DNA of 64,000 bases from Candidatus Omnitrophota bacterium. GTDB lineage: Bacteria > Omnitrophota > Omnitrophia > Omnitrophales > Aquincolibacteriaceae. A model generated the notes under the pieces. That model worked only from the letters and a program-made list of their open reading frames with translations. It did no database searches and was not told where the DNA came from. Each line of letters starts with the position of its first letter. Position 1 is the first letter of the stretch. A program made the translations under genes and the position numbers. Of this stretch, positions 23,551-32,303 are shown piece by piece. The DNA is taken from positions 84,016 through 148,015 of the forward strand of contig JAUYMS010000030.1 of NCBI GenBank assembly GCA_030698625.1, written 5' to 3'.

Positions 23551-24366
23551 ATGACAGAGACGGCCACTATGACGGAATCCCAGCCATTCACATCTGATCT
23601 TCTTAAGGGCAAAAAAGGCCTTGTCCTGGGGGTCGCCAACAAGCGCAGTATCGCTTGGGGCATCTCGCAGGCACTCGCCAATCACGGGGCACAGCTTGCT
23701 TTTACTTATCAGGGCGAGCGCCTCAAAGACAGCGTTGAGCAGTTGACCGCAACCCTTCCGCATCCGGCACCGCTTTACGCCTGTGATGTCACCAACGACG
23801 AAGACATCCAAACCGTTTTTAAGAAGCTGGATGAAGACTTCGGGTCGATTCAATTCCTGATTCATTGCATTGCTTTTGCCAAGAAAGAGGAGCTGACGGG
23901 CCGAACGGTCGATACGTCTCGCGACGGTTTTCATCTTGCCATGGACGTAAGTGCCTACTCGCTTCTGGCTCTGACCAAAGCGGCCGAACCGCTCTTGGAA
24001 AAAGAGGGGGGAAGCGTGGTCGCGTTGACTTACCTCGGCTCTGAAAAAGTAATCCCGAATTACAATGTGATGGGGCTTGCGAAGGCCGGCTTGGAGTCGG
24101 GCATTCGCTACCTGGCTTCGGATTTGGGTAAGAAGAATATTCGTGTTAACGGCGTCTCGGCGGGGCCTGTGAGCACGCTTGCCGCGCGAGGTATTTCCGG
24201 TTTCACGACCATGCTCGAGAGCCATCGGGGTCGTGCCGCTCTCGGGCGTAATGTCGAAATCGCGGAAGTCGCGAACACGGCACTTTTTCTTGCAAGCCCG
24301 CTGTCGAGCGGCATCACAGGCGAAATCCTCTATGTTGATTGCGGCTACCGCATTATGGGAGCCTGA
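23551..24366 (+). CDS. fabI: enoyl-[acyl-carrier-protein] reductase (NADH)
   Basis: Catalyses the last reduction of fatty-acid elongation. The 271-residue short-chain dehydrogenase has the FabI-type cofactor motif GVANKRSIAWGIS, the HCIAFAKKEEL stretch and the catalytic Tyr-x6-Lys in YNVMGLAKAG, preceded by the first Tyr of LTYLGSE. Length is usual apart from an about 18-residue N-terminal extension; ATG 23569 is an alternative start. AGAGG lies 7 nt before ATG 23551. The family is the triclosan target. Confidence 0.95.
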   Translation: MTETATMTESQPFTSDLLKGKKGLVLGVANKRSIAWGISQALANHGAQLAFTYQGERLKDSVEQLTATLPHPAPLYACDVTNDEDIQTVFKKLDEDFGSIQFLIHCIAFAKKEELTGRTVDTSRDGFHLAMDVSAYSLLALTKAAEPLLEKEGGSVVALTYLGSEKVIPNYNVMGLAKAGLESGIRYLASDLGKKNIRVNGVSAGPVSTLAARGISGFTTMLESHRGRAALGRNVEIAEVANTALFLASPLSSGITGEILYVDCGYRIMGA

Positions 24367-24384
24367 TCTTTTAGATCCACTACC

Positions 24385-24993
24385 GTGAACTCGAAGAATA
24401 TCCTCGTCCTCGATCTCGAAACACAGAAATCCTTCAAGGAAGTCGGTAAGGCGAACCTTGCCAAGCTGAAGGTTTCTGTCGTTGGTGTTTATGATTACGC
24501 GATCGACGAGTACCTGATCTATGAGGAAAGGGATATTATGGCGCTTGAGAAGCGAATGCAGGACATCGATCTTCTGATAGGTTTCAACATTCGCCGCTTC
24601 GATATGCCGGTCCTGCAGCCTTATTTGTTTAAAGCGGTGGAAGAGATTCCGGTGCTGGATCTTCTGGAGGATGTCGAGAGGGAACGGGGCCATCGCGCCA
24701 GCCTAGACAGTATTGCCGGACCCACATTAAAAAAGCATAAATCCGGTCACGGTGCCGACGCCCTCATCCTGTATCAGCAAAACAAGATGGAGGAGTTGAA
24801 GCGGTATTGTCTAGATGATGTTCGCCTCACCAAAGAGGTCTACGAGTTTGGGGTTCGCGAGGGAAAGATATTCTTCACCTCAAGCTGGGACTATAAGACC
24901 TACGATATCCCAGTATCGTGGGCAAAAACGAGCGAGGAACTGATCCGGCGCTCAGACCGACGCGAATCTAGTTTTCCTTCCAGCTTATTCTAA
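24385..24993 (+). CDS. predicted DEDD 3'-5' exonuclease (RNase H fold)
   Basis: 202 residues from GTG 24385. It shows the DEDD exonuclease pattern: DLET (10-13), GFNIRRFDMP (about 71-80) and the ExoIII-like RYCLDDVRLT (about 143-152). Closest in shape to the small YprB/RNase_H_2-type exonuclease domain proteins. The C-terminal about 40 residues are basic and Ser-rich. Start choice is uncertain because no ribosome site is evident. Likely acts on nucleic acid ends; no specific pathway can be assigned. Confidence 0.7.
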   Translation: MNSKNILVLDLETQKSFKEVGKANLAKLKVSVVGVYDYAIDEYLIYEERDIMALEKRMQDIDLLIGFNIRRFDMPVLQPYLFKAVEEIPVLDLLEDVERERGHRASLDSIAGPTLKKHKSGHGADALILYQQNKMEELKRYCLDDVRLTKEVYEFGVREGKIFFTSSWDYKTYDIPVSWAKTSEELIRRSDRRESSFPSSLF

Positions 24994-25028
24994 GCGGCTG
25001 CAGGTCCTTATGACTTATCACTTTTAAT

Positions 25029-26225
25029 ATGAGCCACGTCAAAACACCTATTTATATGGATCATCATGCGACGACACCGGTAGATCCCCGGGTGGTCGCA
25101 GTGATGCTTCCATGTTTTTCCGAAGAGTTCGGCAATGCTTCCAGCCGCTCTCATGCATTTGGATTGAGAGCCGAAGAGCTCGTGGATGAGGCGCGCGGCC
25201 AAGTCGCGGAATTCGTGGGGGCTCGAAAACAGGAAATCATATTTACCAGCGGTGCCACGGAATCGAATAACTTGGCGATTAAGGGGGTCTGGGAAAGCTA
25301 CCGTTCGAAGGGCGGCCACATTATTACGCAGGTTACGGAGCATAAGGCGGTGCTCGACACCTGCAAGTACCTCGAGTCTCAGGGGGCTCAGGTTACCTAT
25401 CTTCCGGTGGACAAGACGGGAACCGTCAGCATCGATGATGTGAAGTCTGCTCTGCGGCCGGAGACCGTGTTGATTTCGATTATGTTTGCCAATAACGAAA
25501 TCGGGACGCTGCAACCCATACGTGAACTCGGAAAATTGGCCAAGGAACACGGCATTGTTTTTCACGTCGACGGAGTTCAAGCGACCGGGAAATTGCCTTT
25601 GAATATGAACGAATACGGCATTGACCTTTTTTCTTTTTCGGCGCATAAGATGTACGGCCCGAAGGGAATCGGGGCGCTTTACGTTAGGCGCAATGATCCG
25701 TATGTGCGGCTTTCTCCTATGATGCGGGGCGGCGGACATGAACGGGGAATTCGTTCGGGTACTTTGAATGTGCCCGGTATTGTCGGTTTGGGAAAGGCTT
25801 GCAGTGTTGCCAGCACCGAAATGTCTGAAGAGGTATCTCGCGTAAAGTCTTTGCGGGATCGCCTCGAACAGGGTCTGAAAAGCGGTTTGGAAGACGTTTT
25901 TCTCAACGGTCATCCGACGGAGCGCATTCCCAATAACCTCAACGTGAGTTTTGCGGGAGTTGATGCGGAGTCGCTCTTGTCGGGACTGACTGATGACATG
26001 GCTGTCTCATCTTCATCGGCGTGTTCATCGGGCGGGCTCGAGCCGTCCTATGTGCTGAAGGCTGTTGGAACGCGGCCGGACTTGCTGCACACGGCTATCC
26101 GTTTCGGGCTGGGGAGATTCAATACGGCCGAGGAAGTCGACTATGTGATAGATCGCGTCATCAGCGTGGTCAGGAAATTGCGTGCGGTATCACCGTTTTA
26201 TGGGGATTCCGCCAAGAATAAGTAA
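25029..26225 (+). CDS. cysteine desulfurase (NifS/IscS family)
   Basis: PLP enzyme releasing sulfur from cysteine for Fe-S clusters and thio-modifications. The 398-residue protein starts with IYMDHHATTPVDPRV. The PLP lysine is in FSFSAHKMYGPKG (about 205) and the active-site Cys lies in the long loop SSSSACSSGGLEPSYVL (about 327), a group I feature. HVDGVQATGK holds the PLP-binding Asp and Gln. It is followed 28 bp later by an A-type Fe-S carrier, so a role in cluster assembly is likely. A scaffold (IscU/NifU) is not next to it. Confidence 0.92.
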   Translation: MSHVKTPIYMDHHATTPVDPRVVAVMLPCFSEEFGNASSRSHAFGLRAEELVDEARGQVAEFVGARKQEIIFTSGATESNNLAIKGVWESYRSKGGHIITQVTEHKAVLDTCKYLESQGAQVTYLPVDKTGTVSIDDVKSALRPETVLISIMFANNEIGTLQPIRELGKLAKEHGIVFHVDGVQATGKLPLNMNEYGIDLFSFSAHKMYGPKGIGALYVRRNDPYVRLSPMMRGGGHERGIRSGTLNVPGIVGLGKACSVASTEMSEEVSRVKSLRDRLEQGLKSGLEDVFLNGHPTERIPNNLNVSFAGVDAESLLSGLTDDMAVSSSSACSSGGLEPSYVLKAVGTRPDLLHTAIRFGLGRFNTAEEVDYVIDRVISVVRKLRAVSPFYGDSAKNK

Positions 26226-26253
26226 AAGTATTTCACAGGGAGGTGATTGAATC

Positions 26254-26577
26254 ATGACAACGTTAACACCGGCAGCAGTAGAAGAAGTCAAAAGGATGAT
26301 TGCTAAAGAAGAACCTCGCGAAGGCTTGGGGCTGCGACTGAGTGTCAAAGGCGGCGGATGTTCGGGGCTTTCCTATGCCATGAACTATGACCTCAAGAAG
26401 GACGGCGATCATCAGTATGATTTTGAGTCTCTGGCCGTTTATGTGGATCCCAAGAGCCATCTGTATTTAAAAGGGGTGACCTTGGACTACAGCGATACCT
26501 TACAGCAGAAGGGCTTCCAGTTCGTCAACCCAAATGCCAATAAGACTTGCGGCTGCGGGGAATCCTTCTCTATTTAG
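26254..26577 (+). CDS. iscA: A-type iron-sulfur carrier (IscA/ErpA family)
   Basis: 107-residue carrier that receives and delivers Fe-S clusters. The three conserved cysteines are visible: Cys36 in GGGCSGLSY and Cys99 and Cys101 in KTCGCGESF. GGGAGGTG precedes the ATG. It lies between the cysteine desulfurase and an Hsp70-like gene, the arrangement of a shortened isc operon. Whether it corresponds to IscA, ErpA or SufA cannot be told. Confidence 0.93.
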   Translation: MTTLTPAAVEEVKRMIAKEEPREGLGLRLSVKGGGCSGLSYAMNYDLKKDGDHQYDFESLAVYVDPKSHLYLKGVTLDYSDTLQQKGFQFVNPNANKTCGCGESFSI

Positions 26578-26600
26578 AGATCAGATGGGGAGGGCCGCGC

Positions 26601-27767
26601 ATGGCGCGCTCTGTAGGCATTGATTTTGGTACTACTTATTGTGCGGCGGCATTGGGAGGTGCGGACGCTGTCGAAGAAATGCTGCCTGTCCCCGGTGATA
26701 CGAGCGGGCGCGGTGTCTTTCCTTCAGTGATCGCATTTCCGCCCGAAAGCTCGCCGGTTTTCGGTTGGGATGCCCTTACGTGGCAGGAGCGCGATGCCTC
26801 ACGCTGTGTTGTCTCAATAAAACGTGCGATTTCGAAGGGCCGCGGTCACTCCTCTTTCGATACGCATAGCGCTGCGGGGCTATCGCAGGAAGCTGTCGAC
26901 GGTGAAATGCCGTTTCTCGCCGTCGGGGGAGCGTTGAAATCCCCCGGTGAAATTACAGCACTGCTCCTGAAAGAAATTCACCGTCGCGCCGAGACATTTT
27001 GCGAAACGCGGATTTCCCAGGCGGTCATCGGGTCCTCACCCGCTTGGGACGCAGAAACACGCAACTGCATTTTGAAAGCAGCCGAGGAGGCAGGTTTCTC
27101 TGAGATAAGGCTCGTCGAAGAAAGCAAACTTGTGTTGGCTGCTTACCTCCAGCGGGACCGCGCGTGGAGAAGACTGGCCATATGTGATTTTGGCAGCGGT
27201 CATTTTGGATTTTCTGTTTTTGAGCGTGCAAATCCCGAGACGGATATCATGACACTCAGGCCGGTTGTGGACTCTGCCGATGCCGAGATTGCCGGCGATG
27301 AAATTAACGGAATGATTGCACGGTATTTGATCGAGCAGATCCGAGCGGAAACAGCCACTGACATTTCCAAGGATGCGGAGCTGATGAGTCAGCTCTTGCG
27401 CGAAGTCGAAAAGGCGAAGTGTGCGGTTTCCCATCGGGGATCCTATGATATGAGCATTCGTGATAAGGAGAAAGGATTTCACTATTCCCGTGCTGTTTCC
27501 AGGTTCGAAGTCGCCGAATATGCCGGAACGATCCTGGGCGGCGTGGCCGACTCCTGCCAAAAAGCCTTGCGTCAGGCCACTTTCAGGGTAGATGATATCG
27601 ATACGGTGATACTCGTCGGAGGCGTAAGCCGCATGCCTCTGGTGCGAACTTTAGTAGAGAATGTTTTTCACAAAGACGTCTTTTGCGATTGGAATCCGGA
27701 CATTGCGGTTGCCCTGGGCGCTGCCCGAGTGGCGGGTCGAGTGTTTGCAAAGGATGCGGATGCGTAG
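26601..27767 (+). CDS. Hsp70/actin-like ATPase without substrate-binding domain
   Basis: 388 residues from ATG 26601, covering only the Hsp70 nucleotide-binding domain. Phosphate 1 motif VGIDFGTTYCAAAL, phosphate 2 region LAICDFGSGHFGFSV, the adenosine motif VILVGGVSRMPLVRTL and the ending DIAVALGAARVAG are present. The connecting region AVIGSSPAWDAETRN differs from the usual VPAYF motif. There is no DLLLLD-type linker and no beta-sandwich or lid domain. Given the neighbours (desulfurase and A-type carrier) it may stand in for HscA, but without a peptide-binding domain it cannot work in the same way. Confidence 0.78.
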   Translation: MARSVGIDFGTTYCAAALGGADAVEEMLPVPGDTSGRGVFPSVIAFPPESSPVFGWDALTWQERDASRCVVSIKRAISKGRGHSSFDTHSAAGLSQEAVDGEMPFLAVGGALKSPGEITALLLKEIHRRAETFCETRISQAVIGSSPAWDAETRNCILKAAEEAGFSEIRLVEESKLVLAAYLQRDRAWRRLAICDFGSGHFGFSVFERANPETDIMTLRPVVDSADAEIAGDEINGMIARYLIEQIRAETATDISKDAELMSQLLREVEKAKCAVSHRGSYDMSIRDKEKGFHYSRAVSRFEVAEYAGTILGGVADSCQKALRQATFRVDDIDTVILVGGVSRMPLVRTLVENVFHKDVFCDWNPDIAVALGAARVAGRVFAKDADA

Positions 27768-27773
27768 GATCAA

Positions 27774-28856
27774 ATGAAAATTTTAAGACGCTATATTTTA
27801 CAGGAACTGTGGCTGCCATTTATCCTGTCCCTCCTGACGCTGAATTTTATTTTTATGGCGGGTTATTTAGTTCGAGCGGCGAATTTCATCATCGGCCGCG
27901 GCGTTCCCATAACCGATACGTTCTACGTAATCCTTCTCGCCTTTCCGGACATGATCAGCTATACCGTTCCGATGAGTCTTTTGATGGGGGTCATGATTGT
28001 TTACGGGAACCTGTCACAACACAATGAGATTCGTGCGGTGAAGGCCTCAGGTGTCCATCCGATGCAGATTATTGCGCCTTCGCTCGTGGTCGGACTTATC
28101 TTAAGTTTTTTCATGTTCGTGTTTAATGATCAAGTTGCAAATAATTCAAGCTTTGAGCTCCGAAAAAACATGAAGCGAATGCTCATCAAGCACCCCAAGG
28201 CACTCATCGAACCGGGACGCTTCGTGAAGATCAGTAATAATATAATCTTTCTGGCCAAGCAGATTACGGATGACTCCCTGCGGGATATTGTTGCTTATGA
28301 AGTCGGCGAGGAGGACAAACCCATCCGCACTATTTTGGCAGCGAGCGGGGAGATTGTCTCGGATCCCGAGCACGGGTCCATGCAGGTTCGCTTATACAAC
28401 GGAAGCATTTCTGACGCGGAGGAAAAGGGGGTGCAGGCGATTCAATTTCAATCGTACGAATTTCCCACTATCGGCCAGGAAGATGTGAGTAAGATGCATA
28501 AGAAAATGCGGGAATATAGTTTAGCTGAACTGCTCATGCTGCCCCGGAATCCTAAGTTCCCAAAGGAAGAGCGCGTGGACGTGCGGACGGCTTTTCATCA
28601 ACGGATTGCTTTTTCGATGGCATGCTTTATGTTTGCGTTTATCGGAATTCCCACTGCAATTTTGGTCAGGCGCGGTGAGATCGTCGCCGGCTTTGCCATT
28701 TCAATGGCAGCGGCGTGTCTTTACTACGTGCTGTTTGCGGGGGCCAAGACCTTGGCTATCCGAGGGGTTCTGCCGCCCCCAATGGCACTCTGGATGCCTA
28801 ATATCCTCCTGTTCGTGATCGGCGGCTATTTTCTGAGGCGATCCTTCGTCAACTAG
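27774..28856 (+). CDS. LPS export permease LptF/LptG family
   Basis: Inner-membrane permease of the Lpt ABC exporter that moves lipopolysaccharide to the outer membrane. The 360-residue protein has the N-terminal MKILRRYILQELWLPF, three helices, a large periplasmic domain (about 130-270) and three C-terminal helices, the standard YjgP/YjgQ layout. ALPS-like segment PDMISYTVPMSLLMG is the coupling region. Which of LptF or LptG it is cannot be decided, and the partner is not here. The stop is followed within 10 bp by repeat copy 2. Confidence 0.85.
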   Translation: MKILRRYILQELWLPFILSLLTLNFIFMAGYLVRAANFIIGRGVPITDTFYVILLAFPDMISYTVPMSLLMGVMIVYGNLSQHNEIRAVKASGVHPMQIIAPSLVVGLILSFFMFVFNDQVANNSSFELRKNMKRMLIKHPKALIEPGRFVKISNNIIFLAKQITDDSLRDIVAYEVGEEDKPIRTILAASGEIVSDPEHGSMQVRLYNGSISDAEEKGVQAIQFQSYEFPTIGQEDVSKMHKKMREYSLAELLMLPRNPKFPKEERVDVRTAFHQRIAFSMACFMFAFIGIPTAILVRRGEIVAGFAISMAAACLYYVLFAGAKTLAIRGVLPPPMALWMPNILLFVIGGYFLRRSFVN

Positions 28857-28865
28857 CGATTTAAG

Positions 28866-29388
28866 ACCCGCTGATACGGCCAGGGAATACTCCTCCAAAA
28901 CGCGCTGCTGCTCGGAGTTAATTTTTGGGACTGTCGCCCCAAAAATTTATCACCTCGCCTCCGCAAACAGCGCTAATTGTTTTTCCGGAGTATTCCCTGC
29001 CCGCCCTTCGTTATGCGCCAGGCGCCCCAACAACCCGAGAGATAAAAACAAGTCTGTCAGAAACGCTCCGCAAGGACGGCCACTAAACACTCCTCCAAAA
29101 CGCGCTGCTGCGATCGGAGTTAATTTTTGGGACTGCCGCCCCCAAAATTTATCACCTCGTCTCCGCAAACAGCGCTAATTGTTTTTTCGGAGTATTCCCT
29201 GTCCGCCCTTCGTTATACTCCAAGTGCGCCAACGCCCGAGAGATGAAAGCAAGGCTGTCAGAAACATGCGGAGGATTTCTCTGGCCGTATCAGCAATTAT
29301 CAAAGTCACCGGTTTTCGGCAAGACTTTGATGGACAGGATATGCCAAGAAATCCGGAGCGTTTCGGACAGACTTGCTTTCAGCTCGCG
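28866..29388. repeat. palindromic repeat element, copy 2 (compound, inverted)
   Basis: Opposite orientation to copies 1 and 3 and more complex. An 18-bp fragment identical to the inside of palindrome A (28866-28883) runs into a B palindrome (28877-29010), then an A half-arm (29037-29066), a second B palindrome (29075-29212) and a complete A palindrome (29240-29385). In A the arms read GAAAGCAAG and CTTGCTTTC, where copy 1 has an A-T pair at the central G-C. The array fills the 573-bp gap between lptF/G and the convergent HAD gene. Confidence 0.85.
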
Positions 29389-29429
29389 TAAACGTAAGGG
29401 GTGGTTGCTTCGGGTCGCCGGAGGGTTAG

Positions 29430-30461
29430 CTAGCGAATTTTTCTTCCGAGTATGAGCGGGATAAGGTCGCTCGGTTTCTTCAGAATGAAATCGGGATTGG
29501 CTTTCTTGATTTCTCGTGTGGTGTGTTTTGCGTCGGGCGAAAGCCAAGGGTAGGAAACGGAGTCTATCCGAATATCTTTTTTCGCCTTATGAACGGTCAG
29601 GATGTCATCGGGAAGGTCGCCGATATAAAGAAATCGCTTATCCGCGCCGAGCTTACGCGCCGTTTCAAGTACGGAAAACGGATGCGGTTTGCGAAGCGAT
29701 TGTTTCTGGTCCCTCTCAGCGTCTTTGACCTCATCCATTGTTGTCATTTCATCAAATAGATTAAAAATTCCGAAATGTTTTAGGGAGTACTCGGCTTCGA
29801 AGTGAGACCGGCCGGTTGTAATGCCGAGGCTCAGGCCGAGGTCCTTGAGTTTCATGAGTCCGGTTTTTTTGAAGGCGAGGCGTTCCTTGAGAATCAACCC
29901 CCGCTTTTTCCAGTACATGGATTCCCGGTCTTCGCGCGCCATGAATAGGTCACGCCCCAAATAGACTTCCTGAAAGATTCGCGAGATCTTCTCGATCATG
30001 ACAAAAGGAGGACGTCCCAGCAGTTTGACTATCCCGGTTACGCGCAGCGGCTGTTCCTTCACTTTGCGTGCAAATTTCTTGAGATCGATCTGTTGTTTTA
30101 GCGAGAGGATCGTGCGATTCTTGACCGGCAAGGTTAGGAGATAGACGAGTATTCCGTAACAGCAATCCCAATCATCGTTAAAGCCCCCAAGGAGCTTGAA
30201 GAAGTTTACGTCCTTGGGGCTCAGCAGGGCCGGCCTCATTTTTTTTGGAGCCGGGGTGAACAGGGGGACCTTACCGTGACTCAGATATGTTTCAACGGTC
30301 CAGCGGACGGTGTCAAGGTAAGAGCGACTCGTGTTGATGAGGACATTATCGATGTCGAAAATGACCGCATCGTAGAGAGGTTGCTTCCGCCGTCTTCCCG
30401 CCGTTTTCTTGGGGATTTCTTTCTTTTTTCCCATAAATAATAAGTTTATGGAGTTTCCCAT
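29430..30461 (-). CDS. HAD-superfamily protein, TIGR01548-like
   Basis: Up to 343 residues with a basic N-terminal extension (KKKEIPKKTAGRRRKQ). Motif one is VIFDIDNVLINTSRSYLDTV, where the conserved SRSY resembles the TIGR01548 HAD subfamily; motif two is LGITTGRSHFEA, motif three the Lys of LRKPHPFSV, and motif four is YIGDLPDDILT. A long insertion between motif one and two (about 70-190) forms a large cap. Starts at 30461 or 30434 are both possible; neither has a clear ribosome site. Substrate unknown, phosphatase activity likely. Divergent from ilvD. Confidence 0.72.
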   Translation of the reverse strand: MGNSINLLFMGKKKEIPKKTAGRRRKQPLYDAVIFDIDNVLINTSRSYLDTVRWTVETYLSHGKVPLFTPAPKKMRPALLSPKDVNFFKLLGGFNDDWDCCYGILVYLLTLPVKNRTILSLKQQIDLKKFARKVKEQPLRVTGIVKLLGRPPFVMIEKISRIFQEVYLGRDLFMAREDRESMYWKKRGLILKERLAFKKTGLMKLKDLGLSLGITTGRSHFEAEYSLKHFGIFNLFDEMTTMDEVKDAERDQKQSLRKPHPFSVLETARKLGADKRFLYIGDLPDDILTVHKAKKDIRIDSVSYPWLSPDAKHTTREIKKANPDFILKKPSDLIPLILGRKIR

Positions 30462-30519
30462 CCTATGTAAAGCTTCATTTGCGGAGAGATGAATGGGGGT
30501 GCGTAGCCGGGGACATTTA

Positions 30520-30528
30520 TGTTATAAT
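30520..30528 (+). promoter_or_regulatory. extended -10 promoter of ilvD, near-leaderless
   Basis: TGtTATAAT is a perfect extended -10 whose last base is 8 nt before ATG 30537, the same spacing as at queF. No -35 and no Shine-Dalgarno sequence are seen. The predicted transcript starts about 2 nt before the ATG, which leaves no room for an attenuator or leader peptide. Confidence 0.6.
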
Positions 30529-30536
30529 TCGCGGCC

Positions 30537-32204
30537 ATGAAACTCAATAAGCGCAGCGCTATTATTACCGAAGGTCCCTCCCGAGCCCCGGCCCGTGCCA
30601 TGCTTAAGGCTACCGGTTTGAGTGATGAGGATATCTCGCGGCCGATGGTGGGTATCGCCAACACCTGGATTGAGACCATGCCCTGTAATTTTCACCTGCG
30701 CCGTCTCGCAGAGAAGGTCAAGGAAGGCGTTCGTGCGGCAGGAGGAACACCCATAGAGTTTAATACGGTCGCCATTTCGGACGGGATTACGATGGGCACC
30801 GAGGGGATGAAAACCTCGCTTGTCAGCCGCGAAGTTGTCGCGGATTCCATAGAACTTGTTGCTCGCGGTCATTATTTTGATGCCATTGTTGCCATCTCGG
30901 GTTGTGATAAGACGATACCGGGTACGGTTATGGCACTGGCGCGTGTCGACGTGCCGTCGCTTATGTTATATGGGGGTTCCATTGATCCGGGATCTTATGA
31001 AAAACATGATGTGACGATTCAGGATGTCTTTGAAGCGGTTGGCCGCCATGCGGCCGGTACGATGACGGAGGCACAATTATGTCAATTGGAATCCGTTGCC
31101 TGCCCGAATGCGGGGGCATGCGGCGGCCAGTTTACGGCCAACACGATGTCGACAGCTTTTGCACTCATGGGCATTTCTCCCATTTGGATGAATGAGATCC
31201 CCGCAATGCATGCGAAGAAAGACGAAGCCTGCGTAGAGGCCGGGAAATTGGTGATGGAACTATTAAAACAAGACTTGAAGCCATCCGCAATCATCACGAA
31301 AAAATCAATCGAAAACGCAATTGCGGCAGTTGCGATGACGGGGGGGTCTACGAATTCGGTGCTCCATTTCCTTGCGATTGCCCACGAAGTCGGGGTAAAG
31401 TTGTCTATTTCAGATTTCGATAAGATCAGTTCCCGGACGCCGCTGCTCGGCGACCTGAAACCCGGCGGACGGTTTGTCGCGAATGATCTTTATGCGGCCG
31501 GAGGTTTTCGCCTGGTGGCCAAGCGGCTACTCGATGCCGGACTTCTCCACCGCGATTGTCCGACAGTCAGCGGCCGCACGATTGCCGAGGAAGCGGCGGA
31601 TGCCTCCGAGACGCCGGCGCAGGAAGTCCTGCGTCCCTTATCGAATCCTCTGAAAGAGACCGGAGGACTTGTGATTTTGAAGGGCAATCTTGCGGCCGAA
31701 GGGTGCGTCTTAAAGGTTGCCGGAGAAAATCGGCTGAATTTCAAAGGTCCCGCGCGCGTTTTCGATTCCGAAGAAAAGGCGTTTGAGGCGGTCAAACAGC
31801 AAAAAATCAAAGTCGGAGAAGTTGTCGTGATCCGTTATGAAGGCCCAAAAGGCGGGCCGGGGATGCGCGAAATGCTGGGTGTGACGGCAGCCCTTGTCGG
31901 CGAAGGCCTCGGGGAATCGGTGGCATTGATTACCGACGGGCGGTTTTCAGGTGCAACGCACGGACTCATGATCGGTCATGTTGCGCCGGAGGCGGCCAAC
32001 AAAGGGCCGATCGCCATTATCAAAAATGGTGACCTGATTTCCATCGATATTCCCAAGCGGCGCCTCGACGTGTGCCTTACGAAAAAAGAAATTACCGCCA
32101 GACTGAAGAAATGGAAGGCCCCCAAGCCCAGGTACAAAACCGGCGTCATGGCCAAGTATGCGCGTCTTGTCTCATCGTCTTCAAAAGGCGCTGTAACGCA
32201 ATAG
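30537..32204 (+). CDS. ilvD: dihydroxy-acid dehydratase
   Basis: Fe-S dehydratase making the 2-keto acids of valine, leucine and isoleucine synthesis. The 555-residue protein has the three cluster cysteines in METMPCNFH-like [19 protein letters not shown] and [14 protein letters not shown], and the C-terminal motif [10 protein letters not shown]. Length is standard. No other branched-chain genes are in the window. The near-leaderless start excludes classical attenuation. The downstream tRNA begins 18 bp after the stop and could be on the same transcript. Confidence 0.95.
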   Translation: MKLNKRSAIITEGPSRAPARAMLKATGLSDEDISRPMVGIANTWIETMPCNFHLRRLAEKVKEGVRAAGGTPIEFNTVAISDGITMGTEGMKTSLVSREVVADSIELVARGHYFDAIVAISGCDKTIPGTVMALARVDVPSLMLYGGSIDPGSYEKHDVTIQDVFEAVGRHAAGTMTEAQLCQLESVACPNAGACGGQFTANTMSTAFALMGISPIWMNEIPAMHAKKDEACVEAGKLVMELLKQDLKPSAIITKKSIENAIAAVAMTGGSTNSVLHFLAIAHEVGVKLSISDFDKISSRTPLLGDLKPGGRFVANDLYAAGGFRLVAKRLLDAGLLHRDCPTVSGRTIAEEAADASETPAQEVLRPLSNPLKETGGLVILKGNLAAEGCVLKVAGENRLNFKGPARVFDSEEKAFEAVKQQKIKVGEVVVIRYEGPKGGPGMREMLGVTAALVGEGLGESVALITDGRFSGATHGLMIGHVAPEAANKGPIAIIKNGDLISIDIPKRRLDVCLTKKEITARLKKWKAPKPRYKTGVMAKYARLVSSSSKGAVTQ

Positions 32205-32222
32205 TGCTCCAGAGGTATATAG

Positions 32223-32295
32223 GGCGGAGTAGCTCAGTTGGTAGAGCAGAGGACTCATAAGCCTCGCGTCGGCGGTTCAATTCCGCCCTCCGCCA
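32223..32295 (+). tRNA. tRNA with CAT anticodon, probably tRNA-Met (elongator)
   Basis: A 73-nt cloverleaf: acceptor GGCGGAG/CTCCGCC, D arm GCTC/GAGC with AGTTGGTA loop, anticodon loop CTCATAA, variable GCGTC, T arm GGCGG/CCGCC with TTCAATT, discriminator A. The 3' CCA is not encoded. The last anticodon-stem pair (31-39) is A-G, a mismatch. CAT could also be isoleucine tRNA after lysidine modification by TilS, whose gene starts 8 bp downstream; however the acceptor G4 and G5 do not match the C4/C5 that E. coli TilS prefers, so methionine is more likely. Confidence 0.9.
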
Positions 32296-32303
32296 CTTCA
32301 CTT

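Noticed and set aside
23533-24693. 386-residue minus-strand open frame opposite fabI and the exonuclease
   Set aside because: It is the shadow of two well-supported plus-strand genes, has no ribosome site and no recognisable domain.
25008-25913. 301-residue minus-strand open frame opposite the cysteine desulfurase
   Set aside because: Antisense shadow without family similarity.
29179-29391. short plus-strand frame inside repeat copy 2 beginning MFFRSIPC
   Set aside because: It lies in the palindromic repeat and is frameshifted relative to the matching frames in copies 1 and 3; treated as non-coding.
30462-30536. riboswitch or leader peptide for ilvD
   Set aside because: The 75-bp divergent gap is taken by the promoter, which starts transcription next to the ATG.
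32238-32303. upstream extension of tilS beginning MVEQRTHKPRVGG
   Set aside because: This is the tRNA gene translated, a common artefact; tilS is started at 32304.
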